From NCBI GenBank assembly GCA_025504975.1, contig JANUWI010000018.1:620001-684000 (forward strand): DNA of 64,000 bases. Direction: 5' to 3'. Shown piece after piece: positions 1 through 10,438 of this stretch (positions are counted from its first letter, which is position 1; each line of letters starts with the position of its first letter). The position numbers and the translations under genes are program-made. The notes beneath the pieces are model-generated. The model was given only the letters and a program-made list of their open reading frames with translations. It searched no databases and was not told the origin of the DNA. The stretch is from Plenodomus lindquistii (Eukaryota > Ascomycota > Dothideomycetes > Pleosporales > Leptosphaeriaceae).

Positions 1-530
1 CCGCCCACGTCTCGCATGCCTGAGGTGTGTTTGCTGGCTATCACGCAACTCCCTCGAAACTTGGCCTTATCGATAACTACATACTGGAAAATTTCTTCGG
101 CAGACCCAACCGCGCCGCACAAGGGCCCAGAGGTACGTGACACGTGCGGCTTGATCCCTTGGGTACCACAAGCTTGCCACAATGGCTCGTTGATTGGAAC
201 ACTTGAGCCTCCTCGCCATTGATTGGATGTAGTCTGATTCGAGTTCAGACGGCTGACTTGCTGCCAAAGCTGCATGGTTGGTCCAGAATACAGAGCGACG
301 CGCACCGTACGCTTTTTGAACCGCGGCTACCGGCCAACTCGGACCTTCTCACAAAACAATAACAACACGGAGCCTCTACCGATTGTTTGGCAGAGCCACC
401 CCGTGATTAGACACGCGACCGACCGTGTTGAGCCGCTTATCCTTCTGTGGCACACACCGCCACGGGAGGCAAGGAGCATCTTTGCCTAGGTCACCTCCTA
501 CCTCCCGCGAGTGTTCGAAGCAAGTGAAGC
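1..530. other. intergenic, no gene seen
   Basis: Upstream region of the RSR1-type GTPase gene. Only short open frames without coding character are present on either strand. It probably holds the GTPase promoter and 5' leader, but I see no diagnostic TATA box or repeat. Confidence 0.5.
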
Positions 531-1429
531 ATGTCGCAACGCGAATATCATATAGTTGTCTTGGGGTCTGGTAAGTCGAAGAAACGTGATCTGCAATCAT
601 GGCACAGCTAACCACAACGGCGCGGCAGGTGGAGTCGGCAAGAGTTGCTTAACGGGTATGTTACCCATGCCCTTGGTTGCTGCGCTTCCAAATTCGCTGA
701 CTGTACCTAGCGCAATTCGTGCAGAACGTGTGGATAGAGAGCTACGATCCGACAATCGAAGACTCGTACCGAAAGGTGCTCGATGTTGATGTACGTTGTG
801 TTGGTGGAGCGGCCTACTATTGGAACCGACAAACTGACCCCACTTAGGGTCGTCACGTTATCCTGGAGATTCTCGACACAGCAGGGACAGAACAGTTTAG
901 TAAGTAGTTTTGCCTTGATTGTTTTGTCTCCACTAACATCGTCAGCTGCTATGAGGTACCTCTTCCCGGTTTTGGTACAAACAATTCAAAACTCACCAAG
1001 CATAGAGAACTTTACATGAAAACCGGCCAAGGATTTCTGCTCGTCTTCAGTATAACCTCACAGTCTTCATTTTACGAGCTCGCTGAGCTGCGTGAACAAA
1101 TCCGCCGCATCAAAGAAGATGACAATGTCCCCATGGTCCTCATTGGCAACAAATCCGACCTGGAAGACGACCGAGCTATTTCCCGCCCGCGCGCCTTCGC
1201 TGTATCCCGCGACTGGAACATTCCCTATTTCGAGACCAGCGCAAGACGAAGAGCAAACGTGGATGAGGCGTTCGTAGATCTGTGTCGACAAATCATGCGC
1301 AAAGACCAGAATGAGAGACGGAATGCCCCGCCCGACTCGCCAAGACAAAGTCGAGGCTCCAGACCGGGGCGGCCGCGGGACAGGGAGAGGGAGAAGAGGA
1401 AACATAGACCGAAATGTACTATTCTTTGA
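531..1429 (+). CDS. rsr1: Ras-family small GTPase, RSR1/BUD1 (Rap1, Krev-1) type
   Basis: Small GTPase of the Rap/Rsr1 branch, 210 aa. In fungi this family directs polarity and bud- or branch-site selection from the plasma membrane. Six exons are read: 531-570, 629-655, 711-790, 848-899, 946-955 and 1006-1429, joined by GT-AG introns, one exon being only 10 nt. The join restores every G box: P-loop GSGGVGKS near residue 12, switch I YDPTIEDSY, switch II DTAGTEQFTAMR, GNKSDLED, and ETSAR. Threonine instead of Gln at the Ras Q61 position is typical of Rap/Rsr1. The C-terminus is Arg/Lys-rich and ends in CTIL, a CaaX box whose final Leu predicts geranylgeranylation. The ATG at 531 is the only start that gives the usual short N-terminus before the P-loop. 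The family call is firm; exact orthology to yeast RSR1 is inferred. Confidence 0.93.
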
Positions 1430-3300
1430 TGTTTATTGATACCCTAACATAGTACAATGAGACCTTGTTGTGGCAGGTAAGTCCTGCTGGACTAGGAGCC
1501 TTCTATCACCGTCTGTATCTTCATGTGCTATGTCTCATGGCAGCTGTTGGGTATAATTGTTGCCTGAGTCGTCCTGCTGAAGCGACACTTATTGTGATGC
1601 TTTGTGCTGACGTCCGCTTCGTTCATCTCCAGCATCTCACCATGCTAGACACTGAATCCTCCCAACCACCAGTCGGGATCATGCGAATACCATCGACATA
1701 CTGTGTTACACCCCATTAGAGGGCCTACATGCGTCCGCAACGTACGACGATAACACTTGAACACCGAACAACATGCACACAACAGCGCCTTTGCATGTTC
1801 AGGAACGCAAGCCGTACCGCTTCATCAAAAGTTCAAAGTCTGATATCAACGTAGTCAGTATAGAATAAATCAACATCAAAACGACATGATGCCCAACTCG
1901 ACGGCGACTGGGCAATATCAACAGACATAAAGAGCATCTCCGCATTATCGCAACAAGCTCGACCCAGCTTCCAACACGGCGGCATACAACACGGGACATT
2001 GATCTCGCCTGTGCTGTGAACGCCAATGAAGATTATCCACTCGGTCGGACATGTCGAAAAACCTTAGCCGCATGTGCCGAGGTTTGACCATTGACCACAT
2101 AAGCACGCACCAGGCATGGAATATCCGAGCGCGTCTTCTCCAGACGAAGATGCGAATCTGGCTCCGGGATACATGGCCATTGTGTGTTAGCGTGGCTGTG
2201 GTTCGCGCGTGCATGTACCCCGCATGCACTTGCCGTCCCGCTGGATTGTCGACGAGCGGCTAAATTGCGGAAGGGGTTTCATCCGCGATTTGGGGGCTGG
2301 TTGGTCGTGGCGGACCAAGGGGTGAATGGACATGGCAAGAGGAACCTGTGGGATGAGATGGGGGGAGAGACTTGTGGTTATAACAAGGGAAGATGACCAG
2401 GTAGTTTGGTGCTGAAGGGGGAAGTGCACAATCTTGGCACCTATCCTGGCCAAGGGGCAGTACAGACAAGCTTGCGTACAGCGACGTCTGGACAAGGATT
2501 TCGAGAACCGTGATTCGAAGGGGTTTACCATGGGAGAAGAGCCCTCCACATACTTGGTAGCCTTGGTGGTAGTCCTTGGTGGTAGGGGGTTTGCCCCTGC
2601 GCCCAATCAATACTAACATTGCTCTCCATCAGCAACGCGAGTCTTCTCTGGATCACCCAGGCGGATATGCAGACCAAATGTTGATTGCTGCTGATGGCTG
2701 GTAGACCAGTACGACATGGTCGAGCCACTGTACCCGCCCTGCTTTAGCCCCAGGACTGCAAAACCGGGAGGATAATTGACCTCATGCTCTACAAAGGAGC
2801 TGTATCGTAATACAACTTTGTATATGCGACGAGGCCCCAAGGAGACTACTACGACTACTTGTAGTAGTGTAGCGACTCTGTGACCGTGTTCTGGGACTGC
2901 ATCGTCGAACTTGGACAGACTGCTGCACAATCGCACAGGCAGCGTTTGTTGCTGCTGACGTGAAGGACAGAGAATCTACAGTAAACAACCAGCCTGGATT
3001 GATGTGATGTAGCAAGGACGTGACGTTGCCTCTTGCACCGAGGAAGAAGACGCAGGTGAAGCAAGGGGATGAAAGAGCGAAAGGCTCGCAATACTCCGGG
3101 CCATGCTGTAAGAGGGGAAAGAAGAAAAAGAAAGAATCTGCCACTGCCACTTGGCTCTAGCAGGTCCCGCGACGGAAGCACCTTTGCCTTTAGTGTGATA
3201 TTGTCCATCATATGCCGTTAGATACTCGATTATCGAGATTGCTGCTGCGTGATGACATGAGGCCCAAAAGAGGCATGTATCAGCGTTGAAAAGGCATGAA
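1430..3300. other. intergenic, no supported gene
   Basis: About 1.9 kb between the GTPase gene and the promoter of the Grg-1-like gene. Open frames up to 139 codons occur on both strands but overlap each other, many begin at non-ATG codons, and none shows a domain or credible splice structure. It probably contains the GTPase 3' UTR and distal promoter sequence. Confidence 0.45.
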
Positions 3301-3310
3301 GAATGGGAGG

Positions 3311-3317
3311 TACGTCA
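3311..3317 (-). promoter_or_regulatory. TGACGTA CRE-like half site, distal
   Basis: TACGTCA on the plus strand, TGACGTA on the minus strand, about 700 bp upstream of the Grg-1-like ATG. It matches the bZIP (ATF/CREB) half-site and belongs to a group with the sites at 3481, 3607 and 3844. Function is inferred from motif and clustering only. Confidence 0.3.
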
Positions 3318-3480
3318 TGATGTCGACATGTTGGTGGAGCATACGCAAGTTGCTTTGTTTCTTTGTATTGGTTCGTAAATGGCCTTGTCAGAGAAGGGCA
3401 GCCTGTTGCCTCGGGAAGCATCCACCTGCCGAAAGCGACCTCGTCCACGATCGGGCTCCAAGTAGTGTAACAGCGCCGCA

Positions 3481-3486
3481 TGACGT
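3481..3486 (+). promoter_or_regulatory. TGACGT CRE half site
   Basis: A TGACGT hexamer 528 bp upstream of the Grg-1-like start codon. It is the second of four such sites in this promoter. Confidence 0.3.
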
Positions 3487-3606
3487 TGCAGAAAAGGGCT
3501 CGTCTGCAGCTGTGCGCGGCCGCCTGCCGCCTGCGTGTGCACAGTGCACCGCCGCAGGAGAAGAGTTTACACCTAGTTTGGTTGGAGTGGAGGCTGTGGC
3601 GCACAA

Positions 3607-3612
3607 TGACGT
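3607..3612 (+). promoter_or_regulatory. TGACGT CRE half site
   Basis: TGACGT about 400 bp upstream of the Grg-1-like ATG. A GCGGGG at 3623-3628, matching the CreA consensus SYGGRG, lies 11 bp downstream. That would fit carbon-catabolite control, but the CreA motif is short and common. Confidence 0.3.
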
Positions 3613-3826
3613 AGCAAGGTCAGCGGGGCATGACTGGCTCTGCGGTTTGCCCATGGCGCGATTCGCATGAAACCCACGATCGCCAGCGGAAAGTGGAAAA
3701 GTGCCACTGTGTCCCTTGCGGACTGGCCGCCGAAGCCGCATGTGATGTGATGTTCCAGTTCGCGCTTGCGATTCTAGGCTCTCGCCAGCAGATCCACGCT
3801 CACCTAGAGTATCTCACCTGCTCCTC

Positions 3827-3832
3827 CCCCAC
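3827..3832 (-). promoter_or_regulatory. possible CreA site (GTGGGG on minus strand)
   Basis: CCCCAC on the plus strand reads GTGGGG on the other strand and fits the CreA consensus SYGGRG. It is 12 bp before the palindromic CRE. Glucose repression is the defining behaviour of grg-1 in Neurospora, so a CreA site is expected, but the motif alone is weak evidence. Confidence 0.3.
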
Positions 3833-3843
3833 TCGCGGTCGTC

Positions 3844-3851
3844 TGACGTCA
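3844..3851 (+). promoter_or_regulatory. palindromic CRE, TGACGTCA
   Basis: A perfect 8-bp cAMP-response-element palindrome, the classical ATF/CREB-type bZIP site, 40 bp upstream of the TATA box of the Grg-1-like gene. Together with three TGACGT half-sites further upstream it suggests stress- or cAMP-responsive bZIP control. This is a motif match; no binding data are available. Confidence 0.55.
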
Positions 3852-3891
3852 CAAAGCGCTGCCTGCTTGCGGCTTGGACCCAAACACTGCC

Positions 3892-3898
3892 TATATAA
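3892..3898 (+). promoter_or_regulatory. TATA box of the Grg-1-like gene
   Basis: TATATAA, 116 bp before the ATG at 4014. The stretch after it is rich in C and T, as is common in leaders of highly expressed ascomycete genes. Transcription start is inferred to lie roughly 30 bp downstream. Confidence 0.65.
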
Positions 3899-4013
3899 CC
3901 TTCTCCCGTCACCCTCAGCCGTCTCCCTCATCCACACTCAAGCCATCAACTCTTCACCTCATACACACTTCCCACCACCCACACCAACCCCAACCCCCAA
4001 CCACTCCACCAAA

Positions 4014-4283
4014 ATGTCTGCTCCCAACGCCAACAACCCCAACGAGGGCATCGTCGGCCAGGCCGTCAACTCTGTCAAGAACGCCGCCAACTACGTCTCC
4101 GAGTCCATCCAGGGCCAGTCCGCCGAGGCTCAGAAGGAGGCCAACAAGCAGCAGGCCAAGGGCAACGTTCCCGGACAGGACTCCCTGACCGACCGTGCCT
4201 CTGGTGCCGCCAGCGCTGTCAGCGACAAGCTCAACCAGGAGAAGCACGAGGGTGCTGCCGAGGCCAACAAGCGCTCCGTCTAA
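4014..4283 (+). CDS. grg1: glucose-repressible / clock-controlled protein, Grg-1 (Ccg-1) family
   Basis: Small hydrophilic protein of 89 aa that resembles Neurospora Grg-1/Ccg-1, an abundant protein induced by glucose loss, stress and the clock; its biochemical function is unknown. It begins MSAPNANNPNEG and is rich in Ala, Asn, Gln, Lys and Ser, with amphipathic LEA-like stretches (AVNSVKNAANYVSES, SAVSDKLNQEKHEG). There is no signal peptide, membrane segment or Cys. The frame stays open upstream to about 3630, but the ATG at 4014 follows a C/T-rich leader, has an AAA context, and gives the family's length. The gene is intronless as read. An AATAAA at 4473-4478 could serve polyadenylation. 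Upstream lie a TATA box, a CRE palindrome and CreA-like hexamers. The family name rests on recalled similarity. Confidence 0.85.
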   Translation: MSAPNANNPNEGIVGQAVNSVKNAANYVSESIQGQSAEAQKEANKQQAKGNVPGQDSLTDRASGAASAVSDKLNQEKHEGAAEANKRSV

Positions 4284-5888
4284 GTGCTCACACACTTTGT
4301 GACCACTTCGGCTTTCACTTCGGTACCTTCCATCCTCGCCAGCCTTTCTTCGAGATCGCCTACTGACAACAGCAACAGGATTCAGAACGTCTTCAGCAAT
4401 GGGATATGCGATGAGCACTGCGACTCTCGCCGGATTCACGATAGTACCATGATAATGGACACATGAGATACCAATAAATTCTCTTCATCAACACCACAAC
4501 TCCATCTTCCGGCTTACCTGTGACTGTGATTTGTTCGGCGCCAGTGTGGGCAAACTAACGTCAAAACAACACGAGCGCGTCAACACCTTCGTGCTTGCCC
4601 TAGCAATGTTTCCTTGACTTGCAACATTTTGCCTTTCCGACAATACCCCTCACCCAGCGGGCTTCGACGCCCCTCACTCACACAATGCTCCACCAACCTC
4701 ACCATGCCCCGCTTTACTGCCGCCCACTTAACTCTACCCAATGCAGTCCACGCACTAGACAACCTCTTAAGCCCCCAAAGCCCCGTAAGCCACATACGGT
4801 GCGCCGTATTCTACACGTACAGTCTACACGCTAACACACGGATGTCGCACAAGCATTCTCATTGGCCACTCAAATCGTGGCTCACTCTTAGAACCCAAGA
4901 AAACACCACTACGACTACGCACCTTATGTAAGTGTTACTCTAGACAACAACGATGCCATCTTGGCATCGCGATTCAGGATCGGGTACCATGGGAAACAGA
5001 ACAGGGAACATGGGTTACTTGGATATGCATGGCCCCTGCAATATATGAATATCTTGGGGGAAATCTGAGATCTGAGATGGAGCATGGCCAAGGTGGGGCT
5101 GGGTAGAGTCAAAGGGTGGGGCAAGGGAAGGGCGTACGGCTAGTTGATGTAGATGTGATTGTCTGGACATGTGATCATGATGGGTTTGATGAGTCTGCGG
5201 ATAGTTTTTTTACGTGTATGATATTATAGAGGGAGAGGGAGGACATGTGATGGTGGTAAGTGATGGTGTTGGTTGTCGGCGAGGGACCATGCAGTTCTTC
5301 TGTGAAATGGTGGATGAAAAGGTGGAGCTAGAGATCATACATATGAATGACAACTGTTTGTGAAAATCTATTCGTGCTACTTCTCCTAACGTGCAGTCAA
5401 AACATGAGTTCGCGGAATGGCATGGGTATCGTGTGCTCAGGAAATAATGAAAGCCAGTAATGAAAAGCAGACAAAGCCTCGCTCGGCTCATCTGGTTCTT
5501 CTGGCGCGACAGGAGGCGGAGGTGCCGATGTGGTATCTTTGGAGGTTCCGTGGTCGGAGACGAAGCGCAGGGATATAGGGGCGGATGGCAGGGATGACAG
5601 ATGCGCGACTGCAGAGTTCTTTGATGGTGGTGGTATTGCTGAGGATGTTTGGCGAGTTGTGAGAAGCAGCAGTTGATCTTGTGGCGCAATAGTGGGCGTC
5701 AGAGAGCGCTTCCGAAGCATCGGTGGTGAGCGACGAGGTGGGCCTTCCGTCTTCGACTTGCGAACGGCGATATCCCAGTTCCCACCCTCCACGTCAACAT
5801 CAATCGCGATTCTCTGTTCGCACAAACACTGTCAGCCACGATTCATTTCCACCTTCTCAGTGCCTAGGGCAAGTAGAGGGAACGCGAC
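4284..5888. other. 3' UTR and intergenic, with one unassigned open frame
   Basis: Holds the Grg-1-like 3' end (AATAAA at 4473-4478). A minus-strand open frame spans 5397-5825: 142 codons, Pro/Ser-rich, beginning with TTG rather than ATG. It lies just downstream of the MARVEL-type gene and could be a spliced C-terminal exon of it, but the candidate donor (GTCTAAG) is poor. I leave it unassigned. The rest shows no coding character. Confidence 0.4.
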
Positions 5889-6416
5889 TTAGACATGCAG
5901 ACCCGCACGCCCGGTGTGAGTAGTCCTTGCCTTCCTGCTCTTCCAGAACACGACCGCACCCAGTACCGCCGAAAGAAGCCAGAGCAGCATATTCGCCAAC
6001 AGCACCCACACGGCGTTCTTCATGCGGGTAATGCCCTTGTTACCCTCGGCATTCTCGGGGATGAACATCTTGCCAAAGATACCGAACGCAATCAAATAGC
6101 ATAGGAAAACGAAGACATCCACGTAGAAGAAGAACCACGCCTTGACTAGTGGTAGCATAAACAGGAGCGAGATAAGCGACCCAAGGGTACCGCATACAAC
6201 GGCCCACACCCATTTGCTATCGACATATTTTCCGGCTTTACGGGCGTTATCAAGATCGGTGGCGTAAAGACCGATGACGGTAATGCCGAGTACGAATTGG
6301 AAGAATCTCAGAAGGATGCGCATAGCGCCGGTGATAGAGAAGTGCGACCAAAAGGACGTCCCCATGGTCGCCTTCTCGCCCTTAAGCGTGCTACGCGTGA
6401 GGAACTTGAGTGCCAT
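5889..6416 (-). CDS. MARVEL-like four-helix membrane protein
   Basis: A membrane protein of 175 aa with four hydrophobic helices: about residues 24-45 (ILLRFFQFVLGITVIGLYA), 65-85, 88-112 (AWFFFYVDVFVFLCYLIAFG) and 133-160. The first loop is short and the C-tail is basic (KSRKARTTHTGRAG). This layout fits the fungal MARVEL family linked to vesicle trafficking and the plasma membrane; no catalytic function is expected. I start at MALKFLTRS (6416). An upstream in-frame ATG at 6434 lies inside a likely 5'-UTR intron (donor GTAAGC near 6490, branch CTGAC, acceptor TTCAG ending near 6426). Splicing makes 6416 the first ATG. The C-terminus at 5889 could be longer if an additional exon exists. Confidence 0.7.
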   Translation of the reverse strand: MALKFLTRSTLKGEKATMGTSFWSHFSITGAMRILLRFFQFVLGITVIGLYATDLDNARKAGKYVDSKWVWAVVCGTLGSLISLLFMLPLVKAWFFFYVDVFVFLCYLIAFGIFGKMFIPENAEGNKGITRMKNAVWVLLANMLLWLLSAVLGAVVFWKSRKARTTHTGRAGLHV

Positions 6417-7515
6417 GATAAGAAGCTGAATCATTTGTCAGATTGTGGAGTGAAATGGTAGGTAAGGAAGTTTTGTAATGAGTAGCTTACAGGTTTGAAT
6501 TTTGTATGTGAGTGAGGTTTATCGTAGGGTGTGCGCGCAGTTATGAAGAAGTCGTGGGGAGAAACCAGTCACGAGCTAGTAATAAGGTGTGTTGTGTTGT
6601 GGCAGCGAGCTAGGCTTGCAGTATTCAGAGACCACACAATGCTGTTGTCCCTTCAACGGAGAAATAAACGCTGTGTAGGGTTCGTTGTGTCGCGCGCTGG
6701 TGGTGTGTTCGGGTTAATCAACAATGTTGCTCGCTGCTCGTGTTGGCGGTCTGGCTGGTGACGTCGATTGTGGGATGTGGCTGCCAGGATGGGCACGGGG
6801 TCTCTTTCTGTAGAATGATCGACAGCAAATGAAATGAGGGTGTGCAAGGCTGTATCTCAGTAAATGCACGGCACTATTTATACGAGAAATTATGACTGCC
6901 AGAGTCTCAGTGAAGTGAACAGGTGAAGAGTCGCGCTCACAGCGTTCGGCACCACTGCGACTCCCTTGTTCACTCTTATACGGCATCGTGGCATGTCTTT
7001 GCCAGCTCCTGCGATCATTGGCGCCTTTGCAAACTTCTGTGTTACGCCAGAAGTCCCCCTGTCTGCTCAACGCTGTCACTTGCTTCGCTGACGTCGTTGG
7101 CGCCCTGTTAGCGTTCACTGCGAGCGCAAGGGTCCTGACAATGCACGATTGGTTGAGAGCTATCCAAGCCGCAAACAGCGGAACGGGCTACCAAGTTTAG
7201 GGCATATTCTGCAGTTGTTTCATCGGCCGTGTACTGTGTAGTTTCGTGGTCACAATAATGGTCGTCTGGTATCAATCGATTGGGACACCGCGAACCTACT
7301 GTGCCAGGCCAGGCGAAGCAGCTTGCCTTGTGGTGGTAGCGCAGGGTTCACAAGATGGTGCTGAGAGGCCGTTGAGAGGTGTTAACATCATAATATTGTC
7401 ACGCCTAGGTAGGTCGATCACGTGAAGTGGATGACAGGTGAAGCTCTTGCTTCCCGTTACATTTGTTCCTCGTGTTTACATCTTGAGCTTGTTTGGCTGC
7501 TCATCGACTGCGCAT
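6417..7515. other. intergenic between the MARVEL-type and GST genes
   Basis: Contains the probable 5'-UTR intron of the MARVEL-type gene (about 6426-6490, minus strand), its promoter, and the 3' end of the minus-strand GST gene. Open frames reach 134 codons but show no recognisable protein. Confidence 0.45.
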
Positions 7516-8513
7516 TTACGGCGAAGAATACTTGTATCCGTACTGCTCCTTGGCCGCCTTGATCTGCGCTCGGATCGTCTCTTCCTTGTCCGCGTATTCC
7601 TTGTCGTCCTTGAGCCTCTGCCTGTACACGTCATTGCCAAATAGATTCTTGCTCGGGACGTTGAGACCCCTCTTCACCGCGGGGCGCTCCAACAGACGCT
7701 CCCACCACTTCATCACATTGGGAAACTGCTTCGAGTCCACACCAGTGAACTCCAGTCCGTTGATCCAGCCAAGGCTTGCGATATCAGCAATGCTGAACTT
7801 GTCGCCGACTAGGTAGTCGTGGTCTTTGAGCTGGTTCTCGAGGATGCCGACCAGGCGCTCCGTCTCGCCAGTGTAGCGCTGCATGGCGTATGGGATGCGC
7901 TCTTTGGAGAAGCGGTTGAAGTGGTTGGCTTGTCCCTGCATGGGACCGAGGCCGCCGTGCTGCCAGGCGATCCACTGTTCGGCGCGCGAAACATCGAGCG
8001 GATCTGTGAAGCTGAACTTGTGCTCGGGATCGTAGTGGCGTGTGAGGTAAGCGAGGATAGCTGGGGGGGGAAGCTCGTCAGTAAGGGGAACATTGTTGTC
8101 GCGAGAAATGGTTGCTCACCAGCGCCTTCTTGGACGGCGAAGCCACCCTGGTCGTGGTCTACAATGACGGGAATGCGGCCATTAGGACCGAGCTTGGTGA
8201 ACCATGGCTCCTTTTGGATGTTCTGGCTGATGTTGATAGCCTGGACTGTATAGTCCTTGCCGTATGCTTCCTTCAACTCCTCCAGGAGGATCGAAGCCTT
8301 CCAGCCGTTGGGTGTGCCCCACGTGAGCAGCTCAATGCCCTTGTTAGCCTTCAGTCCCGTGGGTCGCTCGTCGGCCATATTGTCCTGTGACTGTTGCAGA
8401 AATCTCGAGGTATGGAAAGCTGATTTGATGACAAATTGGTGCTTTGGAACTGCAATAAAGCTTCGAGAGGTGTGCCTTAGTTGTGAGGAGAACAGAGGGC
8501 GTAATGCAGACAT
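7516..8513 (-). CDS. glutathione S-transferase, Ure2/nu-class (GstA-like)
   Basis: Glutathione transferase of 312 aa. Exons are 8513-8120 and 8060-7516, joined across a 59-bp GT-AG intron. The N-terminal thioredoxin fold carries TWGTPNGWKASILLEEL, the TPNG signature of Ure2/YfcG-type (nu-class) enzymes, followed by NGRIPVIVDHD (cis-Pro loop) and VQEGAAILAYL. The C-terminal helical domain includes YTGETERLVGILENQL and DYLVGDKFSIADIA. Expected activity is conjugation or disulfide reduction with glutathione. The first 45 residues (MSALRPLFSS..., rich in Arg, Ser and hydrophobics, no acids) look like a mitochondrial presequence. A second Met at 8378 (MADERPTG) gives a cytosolic form of family length, so dual targeting by alternative starts is possible but inferred. 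Confidence 0.9.
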
Positions 8514-9507
8514 TGGAACTAGCTGGGCCGCATCAATGAGGGGTTATGTATAGCTCCTTGCTCGAATCGGCAGTACAGCTTGCTTAACAATCGTGCCGTC
8601 GCATTACCGGTGCGTACGGACTTGCGAAACGCCGAAGAGTCCGTTTCTCAGCGGCCGGCCTGACAAAATAATCCGCATTTTACTGCATGGGGAAGAGAAC
8701 GAAAGCCTAGGTTAGCAATCGCCCTCCACTTGCAATTTAACCCTGTGTGCCTGTGTCTGATGAGGCGGGGTCGCGTGCACTGTCTCGCAAAGAGTACACA
8801 GTAAGCTCTTTGCATAGCCAAGCTACAGACTACTGTCCGGTTTCTATATGAAGCTTAAGGGTGTCATTCTTGTTACCCGTGGTCAACATCAGTACACATC
8901 GCAGCTTTTTGCGTTCCTCAGTCAAGTTGGTCAGCACCTGATCCTACTCGTCTATCCTGGGCTGCACGACCTTGGACAAGATTTGTCATTGGTGCAGCAG
9001 TGCACTCGGTTTTCCTATCTTCATGGTACGGTAATTCATTCAGGGACGCTGAAATTTCTCTGAACGGGTTCGAAGCGCAGTGGTGGATGTAGAATCGTTG
9101 ACTCTCTGGATCGCTGTCCTTCCACCAACACCTCATGGTGCTCTACCGCGTTTGTGCGTAGGTCCAAGCAAATAGTCATCCATATCGCAGTTCAGCAACC
9201 CGAGCTCGCGTGCAGATACGCCTCGGTGTGGACCACTACAGACAAACCATGTCAATACAACTCTCAAACGCAATAAGCGTCGCTTTCTCGGGTGCTCTTT
9301 CTCACCGAACCCTTCTTGCAGTGGATGCCTGTGATATTGCGCTGACTGGCTGCTCTGGCGTACGTGGTGCTTGCTCCTCGATCGGTAACTCGATCGAAGG
9401 TTCCCTCAGAGGCTCTGTCGTAGACTTCACACTAACGCATGCCGCCACATTAGCATCGATCAATGACAGAGGCAGAACGGCGGCAAGATGCTGCAAACTT
9501 CAGCATC
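8514..9507. other. intergenic, no supported gene
   Basis: About 1 kb between the GST promoter and the 3' end of yaf9. Open frames of up to 137 codons partly overlap the yaf9 3' end on the other strand and have no recognisable product. Confidence 0.45.
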
Positions 9508-10438
9508 TCACCTCCGCCTACTTCTATCTCCACTCGCTTGCTGTGCTGCTTGTTGCGCTGCCTCATGTCCAAGTTCTGTTCGTAGCGCCTTCAGCTTGTT
9601 CTCCGTCTCCTCACGCTTCTTGAGTTCTTTCTCCAGCTGCTTGTCCACCTCATCCATCTTGCTCTTGAGCAGATCGATCAGCGCCTGTTCTTGGTCCTGG
9701 CTGAACGGAACATCGTCTGCGCCTTTCTCTGGTAGCTGTGCGCTTCTTTCGCCGTTTGGCATGCCGCGCTTCATGCGACCGTTGGCACCGAGGGAAGCCT
9801 TCTTGGAGCCGCCCTTACCGGCTGGTACGAGGTAGTTCCACTGGTCTTCTGCTGTGAGAGCGTCGAACAAGGCTTCGGTAGGCTCGTTGAACTGTACAAC
9901 CTCGAGGAACTCGCTTCGTACGCAGCCTGTCCTTTCTTGCTCCGCCTGCATCCTTTCATCGCCGTACTTTTCCAGCTGCAGAAAGTGCTGCCTGTATTGT
10001 GCCTTCTCGCCACTGATGGGCTGAAAGTGTAGTCTAATATCGATGCTGAACCCTCCCCATCCCGTTTCGGTGACCTCGAAGGGCGGATTCTCGCAGGTTC
10101 GTAGCGGGTTCTCGTAGGTGTTGAAGATCTTGAATTGGACTTTGTTGAGCCACGTCGTGAGGGCGGGATCGCCTTCGGGCTGGCGCACGTAGACAGTCCA
10201 GCGCTTGGTGTGGTCTTCGGGTACGCCTTTGGGACGGTCGGGGTGGCCTGGCGGAGGCAGTTGCCAGGCTTCCGAGCCGATTACTGGCGAGGTTAGCTAC
10301 CAGGCGTACGATGCAGCTGACCGTAGCCATACTGATGTTTCTGCTAATGCGCTTGTTCTGCGTGCTGTCAGTTTTGTGAGGAGCGCGTTCGTGGCGCTTA
10401 CCGACCTTGACGCGCTTGTTCGCGGCGGGCGCAGGCAT
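9508..10438 (-). CDS. yaf9: YEATS-domain protein Yaf9 (NuA4/SWR1 subunit)
   Basis: YEATS-domain histone-acyl-lysine reader, 270 aa, expected in the nucleus as the shared subunit of the NuA4 acetyltransferase and SWR1 remodeller. Exons are 10438-10402 and 10283-9508. The first encodes MPAPAANKRVKV, the second resumes at VIGSEAWQLPPPGHP. YEATS core: KRWTVYVRQPEG, WLNKVQFKIFNTYENPLR, PPFEVTETGWGGFSIDIRLHF, with the TGWG block that contacts the acyl-lysine. The last third is charged and predicted coiled coil (SKMDEVDKQLEKELKKREE, about residues 215-255), as in Yaf9/GAS41 proteins. The join between exons lacks about six residues (a YRPF-like segment) often present in relatives, so either the intron boundaries are slightly off or the protein is shorter here. 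The function call is firm. Confidence 0.9.

Noticed and set aside
2187..2606. 139-codon minus-strand frame in the first intergenic region
   Set aside because: Pro/Ser-rich, overlapping frames on both strands, no recognisable motif.
3630..4013. N-terminal extension of the Grg-1-like protein
   Set aside because: It overlaps the CRE, TATA box and C/T-rich leader; the ATG at 4014 gives the family's length.
5397..5825. 142-codon minus-strand frame as a C-terminal exon of the MARVEL-type gene
   Set aside because: It starts at TTG, and the only phase-compatible donor is a weak GTCTAAG. Kept only as a note in the intergenic entry.
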